NCBI RefSeq assembly: GCF_012910805.1
Contig: NZ_WTVK01000025.1
Location: 1 to 64,000, forward strand
Direction of reading: 5' to 3'
Source: Aromatoleum evansii
Lineage (GTDB): Bacteria > Pseudomonadota > Gammaproteobacteria > Burkholderiales > Rhodocyclaceae
DNA: 64,000 nt
In this document: positions 1 to 8,991 of the stretch, piece after piece
How the letters are laid out: each line of letters opens with the position of its first letter
Position numbering within the stretch: position 1 is the first letter of the stretch
Made by a program: the position numbers and the translations under genes
Notes under the pieces: generated by a model
What the model was told of the DNA's origin: nothing
The model's input: only the letters and a program-made list of their open reading frames with translations
The model's database searches: none

Positions 1-77
1 TGCCGCACCGCGGACTCTCGAAACTGCTCGGTGTAGACCCGCTTCGGTATCCTCGTTTTCATCTCACGTTCCTCCAT
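1..77 (-). CDS. IS3-family transposase OrfA, N-terminal fragment (runs off window)
   Basis: Only about 25 codons are visible. From an ATG at 77, or more likely the ATG at 62 preceded by GGAGG-like sequence, the product begins MKTRIPKRVYTEQFRESAVR. This is the start typical of IS3/IS911 OrfA proteins, which carry the helix-turn-helix that binds the element ends. In this family OrfA is normally joined to the DDE catalytic OrfB by a -1 frameshift; OrfB would lie beyond the left edge. Confidence 0.7.
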   Translation of the reverse strand, partial: MEEREMKTRIPKRVYTEQFRESAVR

Positions 78-127
78 GAAGCCTTAGAACCGCACTTCAT
101 GGCGTCCGTTTTATGGGGGCAAGCTCA
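1..127 (-). mobile_element. End of an IS3-family insertion sequence (rest outside window)
   Basis: Read leftward from 127 the sequence begins TGAGCTTGCCCCCATAAAAC, which looks like an IS3-family terminal repeat (starts with TG). It is followed by a ribosome-binding region and the beginning of an OrfA-type transposase. The element sits inside the aldehyde dehydrogenase gene to its right. Only one end is visible, so target duplication and the exact family member cannot be judged. The boundary at 127 is inferred from where the dehydrogenase homology stops and the terminal-repeat-like sequence begins. Confidence 0.65.
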
Positions 128-1289
128 CCTCGACCACGCAGCGCGCATCGTCGGGCGGGTTGTCGACGATGGTGATCGGCACGAAGTAGCCCGCTTGCTG
201 CGGCACGGTTCCGCCGAGCAGGAAGCGGTGGCCCCGGCGGCGGGTGTCGTCGATCAGGTCGCACACCTTCAGGAACTGTGCGCGGTTCTGCACCGGGCCC
301 AGGCCGGTGTCCGGGGCCAGGCCATTGCCGACCTTCACCGTGCGGGCGTAGCTCACCAGCGCGTGGCAGAAGCGGTCGTAGATCGACTCGTGCACGTACA
401 GCCGCTTGGTCGCCACGCAGAACTGCGCGCTGTTCTGAAAGGCCGCCCAGAACAGCGCCGGGGCAGCGGCCTCCACGTCGGCGTCGGGCAGCACGATGGC
501 CGGGTCGTTGCCGCCCAACTCCAGTGCGACGCGCTTGATCCCGCCGGAGGCCGCGCGCATGATCTTCTTGCCCGTCTCGGTGGAACCGGTGAACGCGATC
601 ATCCCGACGTCCGGGTGCTCGGGCAGCAGCGGCGCCAGCGTATCGGGCAGGGCCACCACGTTGAGCACGCCCGGGGGCAACACCTGCTGCGCCAGCAGGC
701 CGAAATGCAGCGTCGCCAGCGGTGTGTAGGGCGAGGGCTTGAGCACCATCGTGTTGCCGGTCAGCAGCGCCGGGGCGATCTTCCAGACGGCCAGCAGGAT
801 CGGGAAGTTCCACGGCACGATGGCCGCCACGACGCCGATGGGTACGTGACGTACCGTGCCGACGACCCCCGGCTCCACCGGCGCTTGTTCGTCCTTCAGT
901 TCCTGCCCGGCGATGCCGGCGAACCAGTGCGCCGCGCTGTCGATTTCCCATTCCGCCGCCAGCCGCGGTTTGCCCTGCTCGCGCACCAACAGTTCGACCA
1001 GCGTCTTGCGGTGCGCCTTGAGCAGGGCGCTCAGCGCCTGGACGGCGGCGCTGCGTTCGGCCCACGGCTTGGCCCGCCAGGCCGGGTAAGCGCGGCTCGC
1101 CGCGGAGACCGCCAGCGACAGCATTTCGGCGTTGGCCATCGGGCAGGAGCCCACCGACTGTTCGGTGGCGGGGTCGATCACGTCGGCCTCGGTTGCGCCG
1201 CGGTGGCCGCGGCCATCGATCGAGAGGAAAAAAGTGTTTGGTAGTTCGGAGCCGCCGACGGCGGGGGAGGTGGAGTGCGGCATGGTCAT
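111..1289 (-). pseudogene. Aldehyde dehydrogenase (NAD(P)-dependent), 3' end removed by IS insertion
   Basis: The protein matches the ALDH superfamily: the VPWNFP segment, the cofactor loop FTGSTETGKKI, and the ELGGNDPAIV segment with the general-base Glu. The catalytic cysteine lies in QNSAQFCVATKR. Start is ATG 1289 or 1283 (MTMPHST); the longer reading frame upstream lacks family similarity. After VVEV, where family members normally continue into EEFGP and about 90-100 more residues, the frame runs into the IS3 terminal repeat. The IS supplies the last codons (SLPP) and a TAA stop. The missing part forms the oligomerisation and active-site roof, so the product is probably inactive. It is transcribed divergently from the TetR gene and may have been its target. 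Confidence 0.85.
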
Positions 1290-1554
1290 CCCTTTGCGTG
1301 TGTTGGTGTCGAACGTGTTTGTGCGGCGGAACGCGGCCACCACCGCGACATACGTGCCGGGTGAGCTGCAGTGGTCCGGCTGCACCCGTTCATCATGGCG
1401 CTGTCTTCGGACGGCATATCCATCCGGAGACCGTAGCACCTGCGACCCGCGAAGATCTTGCATCTACTGGCTGACGTATCCCGCGTTTTCCCCGCGAGAA
1501 TCCGCCGATGCAGCAGAGCGGCCTTTTTTTGCCACTCAGCGTTTTGCAAGAAGC

Positions 1555-1590
1555 TCATCATTGTAAATAGATTACGAGCATCATCTATAA
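1555..1590 (+). promoter_or_regulatory. 36-bp operator/promoter repeat, copy 1
   Basis: This stretch between the divergent aldehyde dehydrogenase and TetR genes is identical at 33 of 36 positions to 6025-6060. It contains the near-palindrome GTAAATAGATTAC and ends in TATAAT (1587-1592), a good -10 hexamer for the TetR gene. A TetR-type operator overlapping the promoter is the simplest reading. Confidence 0.6.
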
Positions 1591-1625
1591 TGCCAATAGG
1601 TCATTTGAGAAGGGAGTCTCGCCAG

Positions 1626-2210
1626 ATGAAGGTCAGCCGAGAACAGGCAGCGGAAAACCGGCAGCGCGTCGTGGAGATCGCCTCCAGGTTCTTCCGCGAA
1701 CGAGGGTTGGACGGGATCGGCGTCGCCGACCTGATGAAGAGCGCCGGCCTCACCCACGGCGGCTTCTACGGCCACTTCGCTTCGAAAGAAGACCTGATGG
1801 CCGAGGCCTGCGCGCGGGCGCTGGAGGACACTTTGGCGAAGTGGCGCGAACGGGTCGAGGCAGCGCCGGAAGATCCGCTTTCCGCGGTCACGGCGCTGTA
1901 TCTGGCCGCCGCGCACCGTGACCAGCCGGCCGAGGGATGCGCCCTGGCTGCAGTGGGTGCGGAGGCCGCGCGGCATGGCGCGCCCGTGCGTCACGCCCTG
2001 ACCGCAGGCCTGCGCGATCTCATTGATCTGCTGAGCGAGTTGGTGCCGGGACGCTCGAAAGCCGCGCGGCGGAAGAAGGCGCTGGCCACCTTCGCCGGCA
2101 TGCTCGGCGCGGTGGTGCTCGCGCGCGCGGTGGACGACTCCGCGCTTTCCGACGACATCCTGCAGTCGGTGTCTGCGTCGATCTCAGGGCCCGCGCCGGG
2201 CAGAAGCTGA
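1626..2210 (+). CDS. TetR/AcrR-family transcriptional regulator
   Basis: About 194 residues. Residues 1-60 form the TetR helix-turn-helix, with the recognition-helix signature THGGFYGHFASKEDL. The remainder is a helical ligand-binding and dimerisation domain typical in length for the family. ATG 1626 (MKVSREQ) is chosen because the upstream in-frame extension overlaps the promoter repeat and lacks similarity. It likely represses itself and the divergent aldehyde dehydrogenase. The near-identical element before the thiolase gene suggests that gene belongs to the same regulon. The effector is unknown; an acyl-CoA or fatty/aromatic acid is an inference from the neighbouring genes. Confidence 0.85.
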   Translation: MKVSREQAAENRQRVVEIASRFFRERGLDGIGVADLMKSAGLTHGGFYGHFASKEDLMAEACARALEDTLAKWRERVEAAPEDPLSAVTALYLAAAHRDQPAEGCALAAVGAEAARHGAPVRHALTAGLRDLIDLLSELVPGRSKAARRKKALATFAGMLGAVVLARAVDDSALSDDILQSVSASISGPAPGRS

Positions 2211-2324
2211 GGGGCGCGATCCGCCGACCGACCGGGCCGACCTACCGCGAGCTGCGCCTCCAACCACCACTCGCAGCGACTCGACCGGCGGTCGCCACGC
2301 GGCCACCTTGATATGGCGATAGAG

Positions 2325-3773
2325 TCAAGAGCAGTTGACCACGGCTTTGGACAACGTATTGACTGGCAGGCACAAGATCGCAGTCACCAATGCCAATACC
2401 ATGTGGCACAGATAGACCGCATTGAAATCTGCACGTTGCAAACCGGCACTGCCCAGCAACAGCACCGTGAGGGCAACCCCCATGACGGAACCGATTTGCC
2501 GTATCGCCTGATTGATGGCACCGCCTACGGCGTAATGGTCTGAGGGCAAGTGGCTGACAGCAGCTCCCGACAGCGAAGGCAGCACCATTCCCACGCCAAT
2601 GCCACTGAACAGCATGCCCGGTAGCCAGTGCGTCAGATACGCGGGCTCAATGCCGGGCACCAGCAAATACCACAATGCGCTGGCCGCGTAGATAAGGCAA
2701 CCCACGACCAGCAGCGGGCGGTGACCATACCGGCTCGCCAATCGGCCCGACAAAGCAGCCACCGGAACCACCAGCAGCGGCCCGGGCGCCATCGCCAGGC
2801 CAGCCAGCGGCAGCGAATAGTGCCAGATTGAATTCATGTAAAAAAAGAAGGCGAAAAACATCATCGAGAACGCGGTGCCGAAGCTCAACGTTGCAAGATT
2901 GACGTAGCGGTATGTGGCGTTGCGAAACAAACCCAAGTCCACCAGTGGCGCGGTGGCAGCCCGGGCCCAGGCGACAAATCCGAAGATGCTCGCCAACCCG
3001 ATGCCCGCAGTACCCAGCAGCTCATGGCGTGACCAGCCAAGCGACTCCGCTTGCACGATGGACAGCGCCAAGGCGCCGATGCCGACGATCAGCAAGCCCA
3101 TCCCCATCAGGTCCAGCGGGTGCCCCCGGGATGCCTGCTTCGCTTCGGTCAGCAGTGTTGCGCCGCGCCATATGGCAAGAATGCCCAGCGGCACATTCAG
3201 GTAGAACGCCCATTGCCACCCGAGCGACGCGATCACGAACGCCCCCAGGCTGGGGCCCACTGCCGCAGCCAGACCACCGACCGCGCCCCATAGACTGACA
3301 GCCACGGCACGTTTGTTTGTCGGGAACGCCGCCAGCACGAGCGAGAGCGATGCGGGCGTCAGCAATGCAGCGCCCATGGCCTGCAGAACTCTTGCCGCGA
3401 CGAGCAACTCCACGCTGGCCACCAAGCCACAGGCAACGGAAGCCGCCAGGAACAGCGCAACGCCAACGAGAAACACCTTCTTGCGCCCATGCCTGTCTGC
3501 CAACCCGCCGGATGGGATCAGCATCGCGGCATAGACCACGGTGTAGGCATTGAGCACCCACGAAAGGTCTGCCGCAGTGGCCTGCGAAAAACCTGCCCGC
3601 AAGGCGCTGAAGGCTGCGAACAGCATGGTGCCGTCCATAGAGACAAGAAATACCGCCACGCTGGCCACCCAGAACACCGGCCATGGTGAGGCGGTGCGGG
3701 GGGGCATGCTTGGCAAAGCCTGTGCCATGGCGGCAGGCGAGGACATGATGGTCTGGCTGTCCGGGTCGGTCAT
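2325..3773 (-). CDS. MFS drug-resistance transporter, DHA2 (EmrB/QacA) type
   Basis: About 482 residues with 13-14 hydrophobic segments. Motif A (GGLADRHGRKK) follows the second helix. A motif-C-like glycine-rich stretch (GAVGGLAAAVGPSLGAF) marks it as a drug:H+ antiporter. ATG 3773 (MTDPDSQ) is preceded by GGAAG at good spacing; an upstream GTG at 3797 is possible. It follows the short-chain dehydrogenase gene on the same strand. No adaptor (EmrA-like) partner is adjacent. Substrate cannot be told from sequence. Confidence 0.85.
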   Translation of the reverse strand: MTDPDSQTIMSSPAAMAQALPSMPPRTASPWPVFWVASVAVFLVSMDGTMLFAAFSALRAGFSQATAADLSWVLNAYTVVYAAMLIPSGGLADRHGRKKVFLVGVALFLAASVACGLVASVELLVAARVLQAMGAALLTPASLSLVLAAFPTNKRAVAVSLWGAVGGLAAAVGPSLGAFVIASLGWQWAFYLNVPLGILAIWRGATLLTEAKQASRGHPLDLMGMGLLIVGIGALALSIVQAESLGWSRHELLGTAGIGLASIFGFVAWARAATAPLVDLGLFRNATYRYVNLATLSFGTAFSMMFFAFFFYMNSIWHYSLPLAGLAMAPGPLLVVPVAALSGRLASRYGHRPLLVVGCLIYAASALWYLLVPGIEPAYLTHWLPGMLFSGIGVGMVLPSLSGAAVSHLPSDHYAVGGAINQAIRQIGSVMGVALTVLLLGSAGLQRADFNAVYLCHMVLALVTAILCLPVNTLSKAVVNCS

Positions 3774-3858
3774 TGGGCTCTTCCGGTCATTTGGCACGCC
3801 TGATCCCTCAGAGCCAAGCTCTTCGAGTTCCTGCGGCGGCTAGAAGGTCGGGATCGAT

Positions 3859-4665
3859 TCAGGCGAGTCCAAACGTTTTGCGCAGGCCTTTCTCGACCGG
3901 GCCGGCGGGCATGAAGCGACGCAACTTGGCCAGAAGAGATGCCTCGCCTTTGGGCGTACGGCGCATCTTCCATGCGCCCAGCGCGGCGTCGACGATCGTG
4001 GCGGCGACGCCATCGGGCGTGGGCGCCTTTTGGACATTGTTTTGGATTGCCCGTGAAACGACGCCGAGCTCCTTGTTGTAGTCGGGAATTTTGGAAGCTG
4101 TTTGGGGCGCGTTGAGATCCAGGTTGGTTTTGGTAAAGGAGGGTTCGACAAGCGCCACGCGGATTCCGAATTGGCGCACCTCGTGATCCAGGGTCTCGGA
4201 CAGTCCTTCAACGGCATGCTTGGATGCCGAATAGAGCGCCATGTACGGCGCAGGCAGAAAGCCCAGCACCGAGCTGACATTGACGATGCGCCCGGAACGC
4301 CGCTCGCGCATGTGCGGCAGCACCGCCTTGGTCGTGCGCAAGAGGCCGAAGAGGTTGGTGTCGAACAGCGTCTGGGCTTCGGCAATCGACGTTTCTTCCG
4401 TCGCGCCGAGCAGGGTCACGCCTGCACTATTGACCAGCACGTCGATGCGCTTGGCCTGATCGATGACGGCCTGGATGCCATTTTGAACGGACGCCTCGTC
4501 GCGGATATCCATCTCGACGAGCTCGACACCCGGTATTGCTTGTGCTTTTGCCGTGTTGCGCACGGTGCCGAATACCCGGCAACCCTGCTCGGCAAATTTC
4601 ATCGCGGTGGTACGCCCGATACCCGATGACACGCCGGTAACGACGACAACTTTGGAATTCGACAT
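3859..4665 (-). CDS. Short-chain dehydrogenase/reductase (SDR)
   Basis: 268 residues, the usual length of a classical SDR. The Rossmann motif TGVSSGIG (residues 10-17), NSAG, catalytic Ser131/132, Tyr145 and Lys149 (YSASK) are all present, so it should be an active NAD(P)H-dependent oxidoreductase. A basic residue after the first strand region (VRN) hints at NADP preference. It lies between the thiolase and MFS genes on the same strand, possibly in one transcript. Substrate unknown. Confidence 0.88.
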   Translation of the reverse strand: MSNSKVVVVTGVSSGIGRTTAMKFAEQGCRVFGTVRNTAKAQAIPGVELVEMDIRDEASVQNGIQAVIDQAKRIDVLVNSAGVTLLGATEETSIAEAQTLFDTNLFGLLRTTKAVLPHMRERRSGRIVNVSSVLGFLPAPYMALYSASKHAVEGLSETLDHEVRQFGIRVALVEPSFTKTNLDLNAPQTASKIPDYNKELGVVSRAIQNNVQKAPTPDGVAATIVDAALGAWKMRRTPKGEASLLAKLRRFMPAGPVEKGLRKTFGLA

Positions 4666-4763
4666 GGCAGTCCTTTATTCTGTGGGTGAATTGGAATGAG
4701 GGGATTGTCGGTCCCACACGGGCGTTGCAGGATTTACGGGGAACGTGGGCGCGGCCGCGCTCT

Positions 4764-5945
4764 TCAGGCACGCTCCAGGCAGATCGCGATGCCCTGGCCG
4801 CCGCCAATGCACAACGAGACCACGGCCTTTGCCTGACCGGTGCGCTGCAGGGCATATGCAGTCTTGGTGATCAGGATGGCGCCGGTCGCGCCGATCGGAT
4901 GGCCGTGGGCGATGGCGCCGCCGTCCGGGTTGAGCCGCGTCGGCTCGATGTCCAGCGCCGACTGCACGGCGAGTGCCACCGCGGCGAAGGCCTCGTTGAC
5001 CTCGAAGCGGTCGATGTCCTGCATCGTCCACCCGGCAAGCCCGAGCGCCTTGCGGACGGCGGGGATCGGCCCGAGCCCGAACAGATCCGGCTCGACGCCG
5101 GCGACGGCCACGTTGCGGATGACGAGCAGCGGGGCGAGGCCGAGCTCGCGCGCGGTGGTTCGGTCGCACACGATCATGGCCGCCGCGCCCGCGTTGACCC
5201 CGGGGGCGTTTCCGGCCGTGATGGTGCCGTCCGGGCGAAAGACGGGCTTCAGGCGGGCCAGCGTCTCGAGCGTCGTTTCGGGCCGGTTGCCTTCGTCAGC
5301 CGAGAACACGACGGGGCCTTTCCTGCCTTCGACGGTGAGCGGCTCGATCTCGGACGAAAAATGGCCGGCCGCCTGTGCCGCGGCGAAGCGCTGTTGACTA
5401 AGCGCGGCGTAGGCGTCCTGATCGGCGCGTGTGAGGCCGAACTTGCGCACGAGGTCCTCGGCATGCCAGCCGGAGTGACGCGTGGAAAAGGCGTCGTGCA
5501 GTCCATCGACGAGCATCGCGTCGAGCGCCTGCGCTTCGCCCATGCGGGCCCCGAAGCGCATCGCCGGCAGCAGGTAGGGCGCGCGGTCCATGTTCTCCAC
5601 GCCACCTGCGATCACGCAGCGCGACAGGCCGGCGCGGACCTCCGCGAAGGCGGTCGCCACCGCCTGGGCGCCGGAACCGCACACGCGATTGACCGTCATT
5701 GCCGGCACCTCGACCGGCAACCCGCCCTTGATCGCGGTCTGGCGCGCGACGTTCATGCCATTGCCGGCCTGGATGACGTTGCCCATGACGACCGAGTCGA
5801 CTGCGCCCGCATCCACGCCCGCACGCCGCAAGACCGCGGCGACGACGTGTGCGCCGAGCGCGCCGGCCGGCACGTCCTTCAGGCTGCCGCCGAAGGCCCC
5901 GATTGCGGTGCGAACCGGGGTGCAGATGACGATTTCCTTGTCCAT
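4764..5945 (-). CDS. Acetyl-CoA C-acyltransferase (thiolase)
   Basis: 393 residues from ATG 5945, preceded by a GGAGAGAGA ribosome-binding site. Nucleophilic Cys89 lies in NRVCGSGAQA. The NEAFA and GHPIGATGA motifs carry the active-site His. The second Cys is in SLCIGGGQG near the C-terminus. It catalyses reversible Claisen condensation/thiolysis of 3-ketoacyl-CoA, either acetoacetyl-CoA formation or the last step of beta-oxidation. With the nearby aldehyde dehydrogenase, SDR and thioesterase it suggests an acyl-CoA degradation module. A copy of the 36-bp TetR-type repeat lies just upstream. Confidence 0.92.
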   Translation of the reverse strand: MDKEIVICTPVRTAIGAFGGSLKDVPAGALGAHVVAAVLRRAGVDAGAVDSVVMGNVIQAGNGMNVARQTAIKGGLPVEVPAMTVNRVCGSGAQAVATAFAEVRAGLSRCVIAGGVENMDRAPYLLPAMRFGARMGEAQALDAMLVDGLHDAFSTRHSGWHAEDLVRKFGLTRADQDAYAALSQQRFAAAQAAGHFSSEIEPLTVEGRKGPVVFSADEGNRPETTLETLARLKPVFRPDGTITAGNAPGVNAGAAAMIVCDRTTARELGLAPLLVIRNVAVAGVEPDLFGLGPIPAVRKALGLAGWTMQDIDRFEVNEAFAAVALAVQSALDIEPTRLNPDGGAIAHGHPIGATGAILITKTAYALQRTGQAKAVVSLCIGGGQGIAICLERA

Positions 5946-6024
5946 TTCTCTCTCTCCATCGAGGGGTGCCCTGGGAAGGACGGGGGTGGCCGATCTCACT
6001 ACGGGCGGTTTTATATGATGTTCA

Positions 6025-6060
6025 TCATCATTGTAATTAGATTACGCACATCATCTATAA
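6025..6060. promoter_or_regulatory. 36-bp operator repeat, copy 2, upstream of thiolase
   Basis: 33 of 36 bases match 1555-1590. Here the core is a perfect 13-bp palindrome, GTAATTAGATTAC (6033-6045), a TetR-like operator. It lies 80-115 bp upstream of the thiolase start, inside the 309-bp gap 5946-6254. The rest of that gap holds no convincing gene; a short frame ending at 6260 may be the decayed tail of a lost gene. Confidence 0.6.
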
Positions 6061-6254
6061 AGTCAAGCGCTCTCAAGCAAGGGACTCGAGGGAGATCGGC
6101 GTGCCACGGTCCCGAAGGCGCCGGGCGAGTGCTCACCTGCCTGCCGTCGGGAGCACGCCCCCGCGCCATCCCTTTTGCCGGATTAGAGGAGCCGTTCGGC
6201 GTACCCCTGCTCCAGCGCATGCCGGCGGAGGAGTTGGCCTTTCGTGCCGATCTT

Positions 6255-6809
6255 CTATGAAGCCTGGTCAAAGACCAGGCAAGTAGCGCTCGCGTGGGCG
6301 TAGAGCTTGCGGTCCGGTCCGACGAGCCGGCCTTCCGCGGTCGCCACCTGGCGACCACCGTGGACCAGCCGGCCTTCCGCCCGGACCAGCGGCACTGCCT
6401 CGGTGAGTGCGCGGACGAGGTTGAGCTTCAGTTCCAGGGTCGTGTAGGCCTTGCCGGCCGGCAGCGTGGAATGCACGGCGCATCCCATGGCGCTGTCGAG
6501 CAGGGTCGCGAACCAGCCGCCGTGCACCGTACCCATCGGGTTGCAGTGGGTGAGGCGCGGCCGTCCCTGGAAGACCGCGAATCCGGGCTCGATGCGAAGC
6601 AGGGTGAAGTCGAGCGTGACCGCCATCGGCGGAGGCGGGATCTCCCCGGCGAGGAGCGCCTGGAATAGCTGCAGTCCGCTGCGCCCGGCGACCTGGGCAG
6701 CGGAGGCCACGCCGGGTGCCGTCCGGAGGCGGGCGCGCACGGCCGCTTCCTCGGCCCGCCAGCTGGCAAGCGTTTCGTCGGGATTCATCGCGTCGGTTGG
6801 TGCTGTCAT
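6255..6809 (-). CDS. PaaI-type hotdog thioesterase
   Basis: 184 residues from ATG 6809 (MTAPTDAMNPDE); upstream extension rejected for lack of similarity. The hotdog fold is recognised from HCNPMGTVHGGWFATLLDSA, the HGG..A.L.D active-site signature of PaaI/YdiI thioesterases, followed by the strand TTLELKLNLVRAL. Predicted to hydrolyse acyl- or aryl-CoA thioesters in the cytoplasm, releasing CoA from dead-end intermediates. It stands behind the thiolase cluster on the same strand. Confidence 0.85.
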   Translation of the reverse strand: MTAPTDAMNPDETLASWRAEEAAVRARLRTAPGVASAAQVAGRSGLQLFQALLAGEIPPPPMAVTLDFTLLRIEPGFAVFQGRPRLTHCNPMGTVHGGWFATLLDSAMGCAVHSTLPAGKAYTTLELKLNLVRALTEAVPLVRAEGRLVHGGRQVATAEGRLVGPDRKLYAHASATCLVFDQAS

Positions 6810-6837
6810 GAGATCGGCATCCTTGATGTGGGTTTTC

Positions 6838-6899
6838 CGGCGAGCGACCGCGGCATGAAAACGCGCTGATCGCGGCTGCGATGGCGCCGTCGCTCGCCG
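6838..6899. repeat. Inverted repeat with 11-bp perfect arms
   Basis: CGGCGAGCGAC at 6838-6848 is exactly complementary to GTCGCTCGCCG at 6889-6899, with a 40-nt loop. It lies between two genes read on the minus strand. There is no T-run, so a simple intrinsic terminator is not supported; an mRNA structural element is possible. Confidence 0.4.
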
Positions 6900-6915
6900 A
6901 ACGATGTGGAACTGC

Positions 6916-7245
6916 TCACAGACTCTCACCCGAGCTTCCGAGGATCGTGCGGCGCGCGCGCTCGTGCGGGTCGATCGCCGGCTGCGACCCCATCGCGAGT
7001 GCGGGCCGGAACGCGCCGCCCGCCACGGGCGAGGCGAGGATTCGCTGGCGCGCGAGCTCATGCGGATCGGTCGGCGCCGGCGCCGCGCTTGCCGCCGTGC
7101 TGTGGATGGCGGCCGAATGCTGCGGTGCGCTCAGTATCAGCTGCCGCGCCTGCTCGTGCGGGTCCAGCGGGCGAGCGGGATCGGCCAGCGCGCTGTGGGC
7201 GGAAAGGACGAGGGCGATGCCGGACAATGCCAGAATCGATTTCAT
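6916..7245 (-). CDS. Small secreted protein with three DPHE-x-AR repeats
   Basis: 109 residues. A Sec signal peptide is visible (basic MKS, hydrophobic ILALSGIALVL, cleavage after SALA). The mature part consists of three spaced copies of one motif: DPHEQARQLIL, DPHELARQRIL and DPHERARRTIL. They are separated by Ala/Pro/Ser-rich linkers. No enzyme motif is seen and I do not recognise a named family. Each repeat looks like a short amphipathic helix. Periplasmic location is inferred. Confidence 0.65.
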   Translation of the reverse strand: MKSILALSGIALVLSAHSALADPARPLDPHEQARQLILSAPQHSAAIHSTAASAAPAPTDPHELARQRILASPVAGGAFRPALAMGSQPAIDPHERARRTILGSSGESL

Positions 7246-7470
7246 GATGCGTCTCCTGTTGGGCTGAAGCAGTCGGCGGACGGTACTGTTGCGCTGGCAC
7301 CGCTCGGCCGGGAAATGCGCGTCATCCGTTCATGGCGCGCGAAAAGAAGGCCTGGTGCAACCGGCGTGGCGTCGCCCAGGTGAGGAGCACGAGGGCTTGT
7401 TCGCCCAGTCCGAGACGACGCTGATGCGCCCGTGATGAGCCTCCGTGAAGTATTCGTCTTGGCCATTTGC

Positions 7471-8961
7471 TTACCTGCGGTTGGTGGTGGAAAGGTCGCT
7501 GTAGAGGCGGTTGCTGCCTGCATCCCGCGCATCCCATCCGCCGCCCAACGCCCGGAAGGAGGCAATGGCGGCGCGCGCAGCCTCCGTTTGCGCCTGTGCC
7601 TTCGCATCGCGCACATGCAGCAGGTTGTCGTCGGCATTCAGAACCTCGATCAGGCTGACGACGCCACCCTGGTAGGCGGCCAGCGAGTTCTCGCGCGCAC
7701 GGGCGAGCGACGACTCACCCCGGGTCAGGATGCCGACCTGGGCCTCGCGTTTGATGAGGGCGGAGAAGGCGTTCTCGACATCCTCGGCCGCCCGCAACAC
7801 GGCTAGCCGGTAAGCCGCCAGGGCTTCGGCCTCCTGCCCGCGCGCGGCCGCGATCTGGGCGTCGACGCGGCCGAAGTCGAAGAGGCGCCAGCGCAGTCCG
7901 AGGACGCCCTGGGCCTGGCTGGCGGCCCCGGTGAAAAGGTTGCCGCTGGCGATCGCGGTGGCGCTGCCCACCAGGCCGGCGAGCGAGAACTTGGGGTAGT
8001 ACTCCGAGATCGCCACGCCGATGCGCGCATTGGCCGCGGCCAGGCGCCGCTCGGCGACGATGAGATCGGGTCTGCGCCGGATCAGCTCGGCCGGGGTGCC
8101 GGTCGCGGACAGGCCCGGCGTGACCGGCACCGGCGCCCCCGGGGCTAGCTCCGCGCGGTTGGTTCCCGGCTGCACCCCGAGCAGAACGTCCAGCGCGTTC
8201 ATCGCCGAATCGAGGCCGGCTTCCAGGACGGGGATCTGCGCCTCGGCCTGGGTGAGCGAACCCTCGGCCTGGTTCACCTGGAGCTCGGCGGCGATCCCCT
8301 TCTCGTACTGGAGCCTGACCATGGCGAGCAACTGGCGGCGGGTCTCCACCTGCTGTCGGGCGATGGCGAGGCGCGCCTGCAAGCCGCGGATCGTGACGTA
8401 CACGTCCGCCGTCTGCGCAGCCACGGCCAGCCGTGTCGCCACGGCGCCGGCTTCGGAGGCCTCGTACGCCGCGCGTGCGGCCTCCCGCCCGCGCCGCAGG
8501 CCGCCGAACACGTCGATCTCCCAGCTCGCGCCGAGGTTGGCCTCGTAGGCGCTGCCGGTGCGATCGAAGCCGGGCGTGGCGTCGAGCACCTGCCCGAGCG
8601 GAGTCTCGACCGACTGGTAGGCCCTCGCAGCGCTTACACTTACGTTGCCCGTCGGCAGCAGCGCCGCATCGGCGTAGCGCAACGCCGCGCGTGACTGGGC
8701 GACCCGTGCCGCCGCTTGCGCGAGGTCCAGGTTCTGTTCCAGGGCGTGGGAGACGAAGCGCGTCAGCAGCGGATCGTCGAAGGCGGCCCACCAGACCTGG
8801 AGGTCTGCCTTGGACTGAACCTGCCGGTGATCGACACCTTCCTGCCCGAGGAAGGTGGACGACAGCGCGATCTCGGGCGGCCGGTAGTCGGGGCCGACGG
8901 CGCAGCCCGTCAAGACGCCGACGCTCAGGAGCAGGGCGAGGGAGCGGGGGTGGGCAAGCAT
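7471..8961 (-). CDS. Outer-membrane efflux lipoprotein, NodT/OprM (TolC) family
   Basis: About 496 residues from ATG 8961. A lipoprotein signal ends in the lipobox LTGC followed by AVGPDYRPP, the standard start of NodT-type factors. Two long alternating helical repeats follow, with RRRPDLIVAERRLAAANARI and FDFGRVDAQIAAARG as family landmarks. It forms the trimeric exit duct for the RND pump encoded divergently. An upstream start (TTG/ATG near 9015) would read through the regulatory repeats and is rejected. Confidence 0.92.
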   Translation of the reverse strand: MLAHPRSLALLLSVGVLTGCAVGPDYRPPEIALSSTFLGQEGVDHRQVQSKADLQVWWAAFDDPLLTRFVSHALEQNLDLAQAAARVAQSRAALRYADAALLPTGNVSVSAARAYQSVETPLGQVLDATPGFDRTGSAYEANLGASWEIDVFGGLRRGREAARAAYEASEAGAVATRLAVAAQTADVYVTIRGLQARLAIARQQVETRRQLLAMVRLQYEKGIAAELQVNQAEGSLTQAEAQIPVLEAGLDSAMNALDVLLGVQPGTNRAELAPGAPVPVTPGLSATGTPAELIRRRPDLIVAERRLAAANARIGVAISEYYPKFSLAGLVGSATAIASGNLFTGAASQAQGVLGLRWRLFDFGRVDAQIAAARGQEAEALAAYRLAVLRAAEDVENAFSALIKREAQVGILTRGESSLARARENSLAAYQGGVVSLIEVLNADDNLLHVRDAKAQAQTEAARAAIASFRALGGGWDARDAGSNRLYSDLSTTNRR

Positions 8962-8991
8962 GAGAGTCCTTCGGGAAGTTGAATTGTTGCG

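Noticed and set aside
4686-6260. Plus-strand open frame of over 500 codons across the thiolase region
   Set aside because: Shadow of the thiolase on the minus strand; only its last few dozen codons (near 6180-6260) look unexplained and are too short to call.
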